NCBI GenBank assembly: GCA_938001965.1
Contig: CALLBC010000158.1
Location: forward strand, 1-43,037
DNA: 43,037 bases
Reading direction: 5' to 3'
From: an uncultured Bdellovibrionales bacterium
GTDB taxonomy: Bacteria > Bdellovibrionota > Bdellovibrionia > Bdellovibrionales > UBA1609
The notes under the pieces were generated by a model. That model saw only the letters and a program-made list of their open reading frames with translations. It was not told the origin of the DNA and did not search any database. Below are positions 1-7,576 of this stretch, piece after piece. Position 1 is the stretch's first letter, and every line of letters begins with the position of its first letter. The position numbers and the translations under genes are program-made.

Positions 1-1
1 G

Positions 2-226
2 GCAGCTAATGGTTTGCGTTCTAGTAAAATAAATGTTCAACAAAAGTTAAAAATCACTGCTGATAATATCAAGATGCATATTGTAAAAAAAGGGGAGAGC
101 TTAATTGCCATCGCCAATAAATATAAAGTTTCAATGAATAATATTTTACAAGCTAACGATTTAAAAAATAAATCTAAAATTAGAATTGGTAGCACAATCA
201 GAATTCCAGTAGCTAGTCGTAATTAG
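2..226 (+). CDS. LysM-domain protein, C-terminal fragment
   Basis: This is the 3' end of a gene that enters from the left edge; the frame is open from base 2 to the TAG at 224-226. The fragment first shows the tail of one LysM repeat (AANGLRSSKINVQQKLKI). A complete LysM follows (HIVKKGESLIAIANKYKVS, then NNILQANDLKNKSKIRIGSTIRIP), and the protein ends about five residues later. LysM repeats bind peptidoglycan glycan strands. Tandem C-terminal LysM repeats are typical of MltD-type lytic transglycosylases and some amidases and endopeptidases. The catalytic part lies outside the window, so the enzyme class cannot be assigned. An in-frame TTG at 14 is an internal codon, not a convincing start. 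Confidence 0.8.
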   Translation, partial: AANGLRSSKINVQQKLKITADNIKMHIVKKGESLIAIANKYKVSMNNILQANDLKNKSKIRIGSTIRIPVASRN

Positions 227-236
227 TTGGTGAGTT

Positions 237-719
237 GTGTTTTTAGTAAAAATTAGTCAAGCTACAATTTTGTTATCAGTAATTACACACTTTCATTTTT
301 CTTATGCCCGTTGTGGGCCATTTGATTTAGAGAAAGAGAAGTCTAAAATTCCTATCATTGTTAGTGGCGTTGTTTTGTCGTCAGCAGAAGTTATTTTACC
401 TATGAAGGTAGTTGGTAAAAAAAATCAAGATATTTTTGCAGAGGGTGGAAAAAAATATATTCCTGTTCCTGCACCCAACGCTAAAAAAGAGCATAATTTT
501 TCTTTTAAAGTAACTGCAGTAAAAAAAGGTTACTTAAGAGAGGGAGAGGTAATCAACTTTAAATATCTAAAATCAAACTATGCCTGCCCAAGTACACAAA
601 CACCCAAGGCGAATGAGCATTGGCAGTTAAACATATCAGAGATAGATGAGAGTAATTTAGCTAAACCCTATGGAACTCATTGCTCATATCTTGGTTTTCA
701 GACTAATTTGAATGAGTAA
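237..719 (+). CDS. Exported protein of unknown function, possible netrin/TIMP-like fold
   Basis: The protein has 160 aa and starts at GTG 237; an in-frame TGA at 231 excludes an earlier start. GGTGAG lies only two bases upstream, so the ribosome binding site is poorly spaced. Residues 1-24 form a signal peptide ending near SYARC. The mature part has Cys at about 26 and two more near the C-terminus (YACPS, THCSY). A central FKVTAVKKGYLREGEVINF resembles the strand pattern of secreted netrin/TIMP-like OB-fold proteins, where an early Cys and a 'V..V.KG....G..I' stretch recur. That comparison is a weak inference. The gene follows the LysM gene by 10 nt in the same direction and may be cotranscribed with it. 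Confidence 0.6.
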   Translation: MFLVKISQATILLSVITHFHFSYARCGPFDLEKEKSKIPIIVSGVVLSSAEVILPMKVVGKKNQDIFAEGGKKYIPVPAPNAKKEHNFSFKVTAVKKGYLREGEVINFKYLKSNYACPSTQTPKANEHWQLNISEIDESNLAKPYGTHCSYLGFQTNLNE

Positions 720-754
720 ACTTTGAAATTAGGGAGTGTTGATGTTTTACCGTG

Positions 755-1525
755 TCATTTAAAGCAACTTTTGTTTTCTTTTTTCTTTTTGTCTAGGTAC
801 TTAAATAGTGGTTCTGCCATTAATGAATTAAAAGAACCAAAGTGAGGTAGGGCTTCGCTTAAGATCTCTGCTAGCATACCATTGCAGCTATTTTTAAAGC
901 CTTGGTACTGTTGAGAGCTTTTATAAAACTGTCCATAAGGGCTATAGCCATCAGAAAAATCGGCGGCAGAGGTCCCAATTTTTATGACTTGTCCCTTGGC
1001 ATCTTTTTTTAAATATCCCATTACAATATTACTTAGTTTTACTAATTGAGACTGAGTCAGTAAAATGTCCACGGCTTTAAAGTAAGTACTAATTTCATCG
1101 TAATAATATTTTTGGTGAGAATTACAGCCAGGGTGTTTACAACTTTTGATGGCCTCATGAATATTGTCATTACTTCCAATTATGGGCACGGCATAGACCA
1201 CGGCAGGCGTTTTTAAAAACATGGCACCTGGTGCTGCTAGTGCCTGGGCAAGGATTGATGATCCGGCTTTATAGAAGCCTTCATCACCCCAGTTAAAGGC
1301 AACGTAGGAGTAGTGTTTAAAGTCATTGTTGAAGTTTAAATATTTTATTGGCAGTACAATGCCAGCATGAAGGCTGGTGAATTTAACAACTTTAATGATA
1401 TATTGTTTTTCAAGATTATCAGCACAGTAAAGTTCAGGTTTTGTAGAGTTCAGAGTTGGATTTATATTTTCACTGTGACAGGCACAAAAAATAAATAAAA
1501 AAAGAACTTGTAGCAGAGATCTCAC
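755..1525 (-). CDS. Lipoprotein of the DUF2459 (TIGR02117) family
   Basis: The protein has 256 aa. A short hydrophobic signal ends at FCAC, a plausible lipobox with the lipidated Cys at about residue 16. The mature protein contains HAGIVLPI (about 54-61), WGDEGFY (about 79-85) and a late NSCNGMLAEIL block. These match my memory of the DUF2459 family, which has an H-T/A-G-x-V-L-P box, a WGD..FY box and an N-T-C-N box; biochemical function is not established. The start is GTG at 1523-1525. There is no Shine-Dalgarno sequence, but TATACT lies exactly six bases upstream, so the message may be leaderless. It lies downstream of the riboswitch RNA on the same strand, beyond that RNA's terminator, and is probably transcribed independently. 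Confidence 0.7.
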   Translation of the reverse strand: MRSLLQVLFLFIFCACHSENINPTLNSTKPELYCADNLEKQYIIKVVKFTSLHAGIVLPIKYLNFNNDFKHYSYVAFNWGDEGFYKAGSSILAQALAAPGAMFLKTPAVVYAVPIIGSNDNIHEAIKSCKHPGCNSHQKYYYDEISTYFKAVDILLTQSQLVKLSNIVMGYLKKDAKGQVIKIGTSAADFSDGYSPYGQFYKSSQQYQGFKNSCNGMLAEILSEALPHFGSFNSLMAEPLFKYLDKKKKENKSCFK

Positions 1526-1531
1526 TGAATA

Positions 1532-1537
1532 AGTATA
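1532..1537 (-). promoter_or_regulatory. Candidate -10 box (TATACT) for the DUF2459 gene
   Basis: TATACT on the minus strand is followed by six bases and then the GTG start. This would place the transcript start at or next to the start codon. No good -35 is seen 17 nt upstream. The support is the repeated 5-6 nt spacing found at other SD-less genes in the window. Confidence 0.35.
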
Positions 1538-1599
1538 TTTTAAAAAAAATGAATAGAAAAGAGCAACATCGGCTCATAAATAATAAAAAGTTTTTATAG

Positions 1600-1633
1600 A
1601 AAAAAGGGGACCCACCAAGCAAGGGATGCTTGG
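1600..1633 (-). terminator. Intrinsic terminator with an alternative upstream pairing partner
   Basis: In the minus-strand RNA, CCAAGCA (1633-1627) pairs with TGCTTGG (1621-1615) over a five-base loop. GGGTCCCC and six U residues (1605-1600) follow. An identical TGCTTGG lies upstream at 1690-1684, just after the aptamer. CCAAGCA could pair with either copy, giving mutually exclusive helices of the kind expected in an expression platform. Confidence 0.6.
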
Positions 1634-1889
1634 CAGGCTTATGCGGGGATATGTTTTCCCGAGCTGAAACTCTCCTTTAGAGTCCAAGCACCAAAAGCCT
1701 GATTTTATCAACTTTGGCAGCTGGCTGGCATCGATCAAAAGATCATTAGCCCCTAAAGCTTTGCGCCCTACCGTTTCCGGCAGTTTGCCTTGAGACAAAG
1801 GATGGAATCACTCTGGGAGTGTTATTCCATAATTTTCTTACCTCCTAAGATAAGTTGTAGACATCCTGTCTGTTGTTAAACTTCCTTGT
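1600..1889 (-). ncRNA. Cyclic-di-GMP-I (GEMM-I) riboswitch RNA, merRNA-like
   Basis: On the minus strand the aptamer spans about 1800 to 1712. A closing CTTTG/CAAAG helix encloses AAGGCAAACTGCC, a perfect CTGCCG-GAAA-CGGTAG hairpin (1783-1768), then GGGCGCAAAGC, a TGATC-TTTT-GATC arm and GATGCCAGCCAGCTGCC. This is the GEMM-I consensus, including the GAAA tetraloop used for tertiary docking. Upstream is a strong hairpin (1830-1802, ATGGAAT/ATTCCAT). Downstream are further small hairpins and an intrinsic terminator. No ORF is controlled: the next gene starts at 1525 with its own candidate -10. Bdellovibrio bacteriovorus makes a very abundant stand-alone c-di-GMP riboswitch RNA (merRNA), and this looks like a counterpart. 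Ligand choice between c-di-GMP and cGAMP cannot be settled by eye. An AGGAGG (1846-1841) precedes a two-codon ATG-GAA-TAA ORF inside the 5' hairpin. Confidence 0.9.
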
Positions 1890-1895
1890 GATTTA

Positions 1896-1924
1896 ATAAT
1901 AACGCGTTGCAATAAAAAGGTAAA
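1896..1924 (-). promoter_or_regulatory. Candidate sigma-70 promoter of the riboswitch RNA
   Basis: On the minus strand TTTACC (1924-1919) is followed by a 17-nt spacer and TATTAT (1901-1896). Transcription would begin near 1889, about 60 nt before the 5' hairpin. Spacing is optimal, and no competing promoter is obvious between this and the aptamer. Confidence 0.5.
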
Positions 1925-2065
1925 GAATAAAAGTTAATGTGGATCAAAATAGGTTGTTAGCTTTTGAGAATAGCCCAAAACAAGCTCCTAGCTTGCGTTT
2001 GAGCGGTATATGAATGTATCGAAATGAATCTTGTAAATTTACTTATTAATTTTTTATGTATCAGT

Positions 2066-2854
2066 TTAGTTACTATAATTTGAAATAGATTGCCCAAGAG
2101 CCCTGAAAGCCTCTGCAGCTGTACTTTCTGGCTTGCCTTGTACAAAGGGGATTCCAGTTTCAGAACAAACAGCTACATGGGGGTCAAATGGAATCTCTGT
2201 TATTTTATCAATTCCATTGGCATCTAAATATGTATCTAACTGACCTTTAGGAAATAAGTCATAACTAATATCACTACCTGGAGGAGTAAAAGAGGACATA
2301 TTTTCAACCACGCCTAGTATAGGAATGTTTATTTTTTTAAACATATCAATAGCTTTTTGTGCGTCTACTAGAGCAATATTTTGTGGTGTGCAAACAACTA
2401 AGGCGCCATTCACTGGAACTTTTTGAGCGATGGTTAAGCAAATATCGCCAGTTCCAGGAGGTAAATCTATAAGTAAGTAATCTAACTCTCCCCAAAGAAC
2501 ATCTTTAAAAAATTGATCGATCGCTTTAAATAACATTGGGCCACGCCAAATCACAGCTTGGTTTTCTTCAACTAAAAAACCCATACTCATTAATTTAATG
2601 CCATACTTAGTGATTGGAATAATTTTTCCGTCTTTATCAATTTCAGGTTTTTGGTGTAGAGCACCCATCATGCGTGGAACGCTTGGTCCATAAACATCAG
2701 CATCAAGTAGGCCAACCTTGTAGCCTTTTTCTTTTAATGAGGTGGCTACATTAATAGAAACAGAGCTTTTACCAACGCCACCTTTGCCAGATCCAATAAC
2801 AATAATTTTTTTGATTCCAGGGACTGGGGCCTGCTGACTAAATGGATTGCTCAT
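2066..2854 (-). CDS. mrp: Mrp/NBP35-family P-loop ATPase (ApbC-like)
   Basis: The protein has 262 aa from the ATG at 2854-2852, chosen because AGAGG sits just upstream; an in-frame start at 2890 would add 12 unconserved residues. Residues about 20-28 are the deviant Walker A GKGGVGKSS. DADVYGPSVPRMMG, the Walker B LLIDLPPGTGD and GVVENMSSF follow in the order usual for Mrp proteins, which deliver Fe-S clusters to apoproteins as dimers. The stretch after ENMS normally reads xxCPxC, with two Cys that bind the bridging cluster. Here it is SFTPPGSDISYDLFPKG, with no Cys, and the usual FGxGG is also lost. The ATPase appears intact but cluster binding in the known way does not. It is transcribed away from glyS. 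Confidence 0.85.
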   Translation of the reverse strand: MSNPFSQQAPVPGIKKIIVIGSGKGGVGKSSVSINVATSLKEKGYKVGLLDADVYGPSVPRMMGALHQKPEIDKDGKIIPITKYGIKLMSMGFLVEENQAVIWRGPMLFKAIDQFFKDVLWGELDYLLIDLPPGTGDICLTIAQKVPVNGALVVCTPQNIALVDAQKAIDMFKKINIPILGVVENMSSFTPPGSDISYDLFPKGQLDTYLDANGIDKITEIPFDPHVAVCSETGIPFVQGKPESTAAEAFRALGQSISNYSN

Positions 2855-2932
2855 AAATACCTCTTTTGTAAGACAGGCTAGGGTTATCACAGGATAATGC
2901 TACTGACAACGGCAGTATATGCTTATCCAGCC

Positions 2933-3047
2933 ATCTTAAATTCTGAGGGGTTTCAATTGACCAAAAGCCTCAGACATACGGTGCTCGGGCTTCGCTCTCT
3001 GCTCCGAACTCGTTTTAGGTCAATTGAAAACCCTCAGAATTCAAGAT
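2933..3047. repeat. Long inverted repeat element 1
   Basis: The arms 2933-2962 and 3018-3047 are complementary at 28 of 30 positions and flank a core of 55 bases. The core recurs in reverse orientation at 3238-3292 with about 85% identity by eye. The element lies in the 566-nt gap between the divergent mrp and glyS genes, so it is not at a gene 3' end like most of its relatives. Confidence 0.85.
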
Positions 3048-3237
3048 TAGTTGTTTATTAATATAGCACTTTTATAATGACTAAGGCTTGTTTTCGGAGA
3101 GTTATTGATGCTTATAAATTAACTCTTTTGTAATTTTCTGTTGGTAAAAGGCACTAAGATTATAGAGCATGTAGTCTGTCGTCATAGATTGAAATGCTCA
3201 ATCATTTCATAGTTCAGTGCTTGCCTTATATACATTT

Positions 3238-3292
3238 AAAACGAGTTCGGAGCGGAAGGCCGTAGGCCTGAGCACCGTATGTTTGAGGCTTT
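3238..3292. repeat. Second, inverted copy of the element 1 core
   Basis: The reverse complement matches 2964-3016 closely, including CATACGGTGCTC and GCTCCGAACTCG, with a two-base length difference in the loop. The loop carries its own small hairpin, GGCCGTAGGCC. Clear long arms are absent; the flanks TTATATACATTTAAA and TTTATACCTTCTTAAA (as complement) are only loosely alike and may be decayed arms. The rest of the gap (3048-3237 and 3293-3400) holds no gene I can support. Confidence 0.75.
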
Positions 3293-3420
3293 AAGAAGGT
3301 ATAAAATCCAAATTGAGTGAAGGAAATTATTTCTGGGGGGCATGTGTTTTATTGCTTTACCACCCAGACTTAAGTTGGTACTTTTTTAGGTGAATTTACA
3401 CCTAAAAGGATGTCCGATTT

Positions 3421-4767
3421 ATGGCAGCGAAAATAGTTCCCTTAGAAGATTTAGCAACACTAGTTTCATTATGTAAAAGACGTGGTTTTGTGTTTCAAAG
3501 TAGTGAAATTTACGGCGGCTTAGGCTCCTGTTGGGATTATGGCCCTTTGGGTTCTCAGTATAAATTAAATGTGAAAATGGCTTGGTGGAATGCCATGACT
3601 CGCAGAGATGATATTGTTGGTTTAGATGCTGCGATTTTAATGCATCCAACAGTTTGGAAGGCCTCTGGTCATATAGATACATTTACCGATCCGTTGGTTG
3701 ATTGCAAAGATTGTAAAAATCGTTTCAGAGAAGATCATGGAACTAAAGATGATGGCACTGTGGCCTGCCCAAAGTGTGGAGGCACAAATGTAACAGAAGC
3801 TAGAAACTTTAACTTAATGTTTAAAACCTTTATGGGAGCAGTTGAAGGTGATAGCTCTGAAATATTTCTACGCCCAGAAACGGCACAAGGTATTTTTGTA
3901 AACTTTGAAAATGCTCAAACCTCTGCTCGTAAAAAAATCCCATTTGGTATTGCTCAAATTGGTAAATCATTTCGTAATGAAATCACTCCGGGTAATTTTA
4001 TTTTTAGAACTCGTGAGTTTGAACAAATGGAAATGCAATACTTTGTTGAGCCCTCAACTGCCGATAAGTTTTTTGAGCAGTGGAAAGAGGCTCGTATGAA
4101 CTTTTTATTAAACTTAGGTTTAGAAAAAGATCGCTTAAAGTTTAGTGAGCATGGCCCAGACGCCTTAGCCCATTATGCTAAAGCGGCCTTTGATGTGGAA
4201 TACAAGTTCCCGTTTGGCTGGGAAGAGCTAGAAGGTATTCACAATCGTGGCGATTATGATTTATCACAACACCAAGAGTTCAGTGGTAAAAAGCTAGAGT
4301 ACTTTGATGAAGCCAATAAAAAGAAGTATGTTCCTTATGTGGTAGAAACAGCCATTGGTTGTGATCGTTTATCCTTAGCCTTGCTTTGTAATGCTTACCG
4401 AGAAGAGCATACTACCTTAGATAATGGTAAAGAAGATAAACGCGTGGTCCTTGGCTTAAAGCCTGAGTTAGCACCCTATAAAGCTGGTATCTTACCTTTA
4501 TCTAAAAAAGAGCCATTACAAAATATGTCTAGAAAGATCCAAGATGATTTAAACCAACATTGGTTAGTTAATTATGATGAGTCGGGAAGTATTGGTAAGC
4601 GCTATCGACGTCAAGATGAAGTGGGTACACCATTTTGTATTACTGTAGACTTTGAAAGTGTTGATGACCAAAAGGTTACGATTAGACATAGGGACACAAT
4701 GGCCCAAGATCGAATCCCTGCTGAACAAATTAAAAGTTATATGTCAGATAAATTTATGAATTGGTAG
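3421..4767 (+). CDS. glyS: Glycyl-tRNA synthetase, homodimeric class II type
   Basis: The protein has 448 aa, starts at ATG 3421 and is preceded by AAAAGGA. It charges tRNA-Gly with glycine using ATP in the cytoplasm. Visible signatures are the N-terminal [20 protein letters not shown], a zinc-type pair CKDCKNRF...CPKCGG (about 98-119), the class II motif 2 ([21 protein letters not shown], split [12 protein letters not shown]) and motif 3 [10 protein letters not shown] (about 317-326). A C-terminal anticodon-binding domain ends in [11 protein letters not shown]. This is the alpha-2 form (eukaryotic, archaeal, Thermus and Gram-positive type), not the alpha2-beta2 GlyQ/GlyS enzyme of Escherichia coli. 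Length fits the family. Confidence 0.97.
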   Translation: MAAKIVPLEDLATLVSLCKRRGFVFQSSEIYGGLGSCWDYGPLGSQYKLNVKMAWWNAMTRRDDIVGLDAAILMHPTVWKASGHIDTFTDPLVDCKDCKNRFREDHGTKDDGTVACPKCGGTNVTEARNFNLMFKTFMGAVEGDSSEIFLRPETAQGIFVNFENAQTSARKKIPFGIAQIGKSFRNEITPGNFIFRTREFEQMEMQYFVEPSTADKFFEQWKEARMNFLLNLGLEKDRLKFSEHGPDALAHYAKAAFDVEYKFPFGWEELEGIHNRGDYDLSQHQEFSGKKLEYFDEANKKKYVPYVVETAIGCDRLSLALLCNAYREEHTTLDNGKEDKRVVLGLKPELAPYKAGILPLSKKEPLQNMSRKIQDDLNQHWLVNYDESGSIGKRYRRQDEVGTPFCITVDFESVDDQKVTIRHRDTMAQDRIPAEQIKSYMSDKFMNW

Positions 4768-4836
4768 GGGCTATCGTAAATTAAATTATGTGTTTTCAGG
4801 AAGGGCTGGCCATCAGTCAAATCAAGGAGGAGTAAG

Positions 4837-4908
4837 TTGAGTTTGAACAAAAAAGACAAGTTAAAAGACACAATTTATTTTGAGATAGCTGGGGGGCTAA
4901 GTCTATGA
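4837..4908 (+). CDS. Small 23-aa ORF translationally coupled to ppdK
   Basis: A textbook AAGGAGGAG (about 4824-4832) precedes TTG 4837. The frame encodes MSLNKKDKLKDTIYFEIAGG plus three residues and stops with the TGA of ATGA, overlapping the ATG of ppdK at 4905. The peptide is Lys/Asp-rich and has no recognised domain. The strong ribosome binding site and four-base overlap suggest it is translated and helps load ribosomes onto ppdK. It could instead be a relic of a longer gene. No attenuator hairpin is visible. Confidence 0.5.
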   Translation: MSLNKKDKLKDTIYFEIAGGLSL

Positions 4909-7565
4909 GTACATCCAATCAAAGCGTTTACTTTTTTGGTGACGGAAAGGCTGATGGCGATTCAAAAATGAAGAACGCCCTCGGCGGTAAAGGTGCCAAT
5001 TTAGCTGAAATGACTTCATTGGGTTTGCCAGTTCCTCCAGGCTTTACAATCTCTACGGACATGTGTTTACAGTTTTTTAAAGATGGTCAAAAAATTAGTG
5101 AGAGTTTAAAAAAAGAGGTTCTTAGTTCTTTAGTTAACGTAGAAAAGATCATGGGCAAAAAATTTGGTGGTGATAAAAACCCATTGCTTGTCAGTGTAAG
5201 AAGTGGTGCCCGAGTTAGTATGCCAGGAATGATGGATACAATTTTAAACTTAGGTTTAAATGATCAAACCGTTGAAGTGTTGTCGTCATTAACTGGTAAC
5301 CCACGTTTTGCTTGGGACTCCTATCGTCGCTTTTTACAAATGTACTCTAATGTAGTTATGGGTATGAATATTTCCTTACTTGATATTAAAATGGAAGACC
5401 TTAAAGATTCTAAAGGCTATGAATTTGATACTGAGTTACAAGTTGAGGACTTAAAATTTTTAGTTTCAGAATTTAAAAAGCAAATTGCAGACTCTTGTGG
5501 AAGAGAATTTCCAACAGACCCTTATGACCAACTATGGGGTGCCATTGATGCTGTATTTAAAAGTTGGAATGTTTCAAGAGCTGTGGCCTACAGAGAGATG
5601 AACCAAATTTCACACGACTGGGGAACTGCTGTAAATGTTCAGTCCATGGTTTTTGGGAATATGGGGGAGTCATCAGCCACGGGCGTTGCCTTTACAAGGA
5701 ATCCTTCAACGGGTGAGAATAAATATTACGGCGAGTATTTAATAAATGCTCAAGGTGAAGATGTGGTGGCTGGGATTAGAACTCCACAAAGTATTATTAA
5801 AGAGGATGCCAGTACTGATGGCGGCTCTATGGAAGAAAAGTTTCCAGAGGTGTACTCACAGTTACAAGACATTTTTGTTAAATTAGAAACTCATTATAGA
5901 GATATGCAGGATATTGAGTTTACAGTTGAGCAAGGTAAACTTTGGATGTTGCAAACTCGAACGGGTAAAAGAACAGCTCAGGCTGCGCTTACCATTGCCA
6001 TGGACATGCTCGATTCAGGACTAATCTCTGAAGATGAAGCTTTACTGCGTATTGATCCAAAAAGTTTAGATCAGCTATTGCATCCAACTTTAGATCCTAA
6101 TGCTGAAAAAACCACAATTGCTAAAGGTCTTCCAGCAAGCCCTGGTGGTGCCTGCGGAAAAGTTACTTTCACTAGTGAAGAGGCTGTAGCTGCAGCAGAA
6201 AAAGGACAAAAGGTCATTCTTGTTCGTATTGAAACCTCTCCTGAAGACATTGAGGGCATGAATGCCGCTGAAGGTATATTAACTTCAAGAGGTGGTATGA
6301 CTTCTCACGCAGCTGTTGTTGCCCGAGGAATGGGGAAGTGTTGTGTTGCCGGTTGTGGTGCCATGGAAGTGGATTATGCCAAGAAACAATTTATTGTGAG
6401 CGGATATGTGGTTAAAGAAGGTGATATTATTACCTTGGACGGATCCAGTGGTGAAGTTTATTTGGGTGAAGTTAAAACAATAAAACCTAAACTTGATAAC
6501 AATTTTAAGCGAGTCATGGACTTGGCTGATAAAAAGCGTCGTTTAAAAGTAAGAACTAATGCCGACACAGCAAAAGACGCAATGATTGCTCGCGAGTTTG
6601 GTGCAGAAGGGATTGGCCTATGTCGAACTGAGCATATGTTTTTTGAAAGTAGTCGTATTGATGTAATGCGCGAGATGATTTTATCTGAAAATAGTGCTGA
6701 ACGAAAAGAAGCATTAAATAAATTACTTCCTATGCAGCGCCAAGATTTTTACGATTTATTTAAAGCCATGATCGGCTTACCGGTAACAATTAGGTTACTA
6801 GATCCGCCACTCCATGAGTTCTTACCTCATACAGAAAAAGAGATTAACGAGTTGTCAGGTCGAATTGATGTTCCAGTCTCTCGATTAAAAAGTAAGATTA
6901 AGCCCCTTGAGGAGTTTAACCCAATGCTTGGCCACAGGGGCTGTCGCTTGGCTATTACTTACCCAGAGATCTATGTGATGCAGGCAAGAGCTATTAGTGA
7001 GGCGGCCTCAGATCTAATTAAAGAAGGGCAGACACTTGTTCCTGAAATAATGATTCCACTAGTTGGTATGGCTAAAGAGTTAGAAATACTAAGAAAATTA
7101 GTAATCTCTGAAGTTGAAGCTGTGCAGAAAGAAAAAGCGGTTGAATTTGATTACTTAGTTGGTACCATGATCGAGCTACCACGCGCAGCACTAACTGCTG
7201 ACGAGGTGGCAGAGCATGCTGATTTCTTCAGTTTTGGAACGAATGATCTAACACAAACTTGTTTAGGGATTTCGCGAGATGATGCCGGAAGGTTTTTATC
7301 ATCTTATATTACTGAAGGAGTTATGGCCGCTGACCCATTTGCAAGTATTGATGTAAAAGGTGTGGGCGGGCTCGTAGATACGGCCGTTAAATTAGGTCGT
7401 ACTAATAAAAAGAATTTAAAAATTGGTATATGCGGAGAGCACGGAGGCGACCCGGAAAGTATAAACTTTTTCAATAAGACGGGTTTAGATTACGTAAGTT
7501 GTTCTCCATTTAGGGTTCCCATAGCCAGACTTGCCGCAGCTCAATCCCAACTTAAAAAGCAATAA
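4905..7565 (+). CDS. ppdK: Pyruvate, phosphate dikinase
   Basis: The protein has 886 aa, the normal length. It interconverts pyruvate, ATP and phosphate with phosphoenolpyruvate, AMP and pyrophosphate in the cytoplasm. The N-terminal nucleotide-binding domain begins GGKGANLAEMTSLGLPVPPG and continues through RSGARVSMPGMMDT. The swivelling phosphohistidine domain has GGMTSHAAVVARGMGK (about 463-478). The C-terminal PEP/pyruvate barrel carries RTEHMF, LGHRGCRL, FGTNDLTQT, GICGEHGGDP and the active-site Cys in YVSCSPFRVPIARLAAAQ. The start is ATG 4905, preceded by GGGGGG. The gene overlaps the small ORF before it and is followed after 11 nt by smc, so the two are probably cotranscribed. Confidence 0.97.
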   Translation: MSTSNQSVYFFGDGKADGDSKMKNALGGKGANLAEMTSLGLPVPPGFTISTDMCLQFFKDGQKISESLKKEVLSSLVNVEKIMGKKFGGDKNPLLVSVRSGARVSMPGMMDTILNLGLNDQTVEVLSSLTGNPRFAWDSYRRFLQMYSNVVMGMNISLLDIKMEDLKDSKGYEFDTELQVEDLKFLVSEFKKQIADSCGREFPTDPYDQLWGAIDAVFKSWNVSRAVAYREMNQISHDWGTAVNVQSMVFGNMGESSATGVAFTRNPSTGENKYYGEYLINAQGEDVVAGIRTPQSIIKEDASTDGGSMEEKFPEVYSQLQDIFVKLETHYRDMQDIEFTVEQGKLWMLQTRTGKRTAQAALTIAMDMLDSGLISEDEALLRIDPKSLDQLLHPTLDPNAEKTTIAKGLPASPGGACGKVTFTSEEAVAAAEKGQKVILVRIETSPEDIEGMNAAEGILTSRGGMTSHAAVVARGMGKCCVAGCGAMEVDYAKKQFIVSGYVVKEGDIITLDGSSGEVYLGEVKTIKPKLDNNFKRVMDLADKKRRLKVRTNADTAKDAMIAREFGAEGIGLCRTEHMFFESSRIDVMREMILSENSAERKEALNKLLPMQRQDFYDLFKAMIGLPVTIRLLDPPLHEFLPHTEKEINELSGRIDVPVSRLKSKIKPLEEFNPMLGHRGCRLAITYPEIYVMQARAISEAASDLIKEGQTLVPEIMIPLVGMAKELEILRKLVISEVEAVQKEKAVEFDYLVGTMIELPRAALTADEVAEHADFFSFGTNDLTQTCLGISRDDAGRFLSSYITEGVMAADPFASIDVKGVGGLVDTAVKLGRTNKKNLKIGICGEHGGDPESINFFNKTGLDYVSCSPFRVPIARLAAAQSQLKKQ

Positions 7566-7576
7566 AGGACTACACA

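Noticed and set aside
1574-1798. 74-codon minus-strand ORF across the riboswitch
   Set aside because: It starts at a TTG inside the aptamer and covers the conserved riboswitch elements and the terminator; the RNA explains the sequence.
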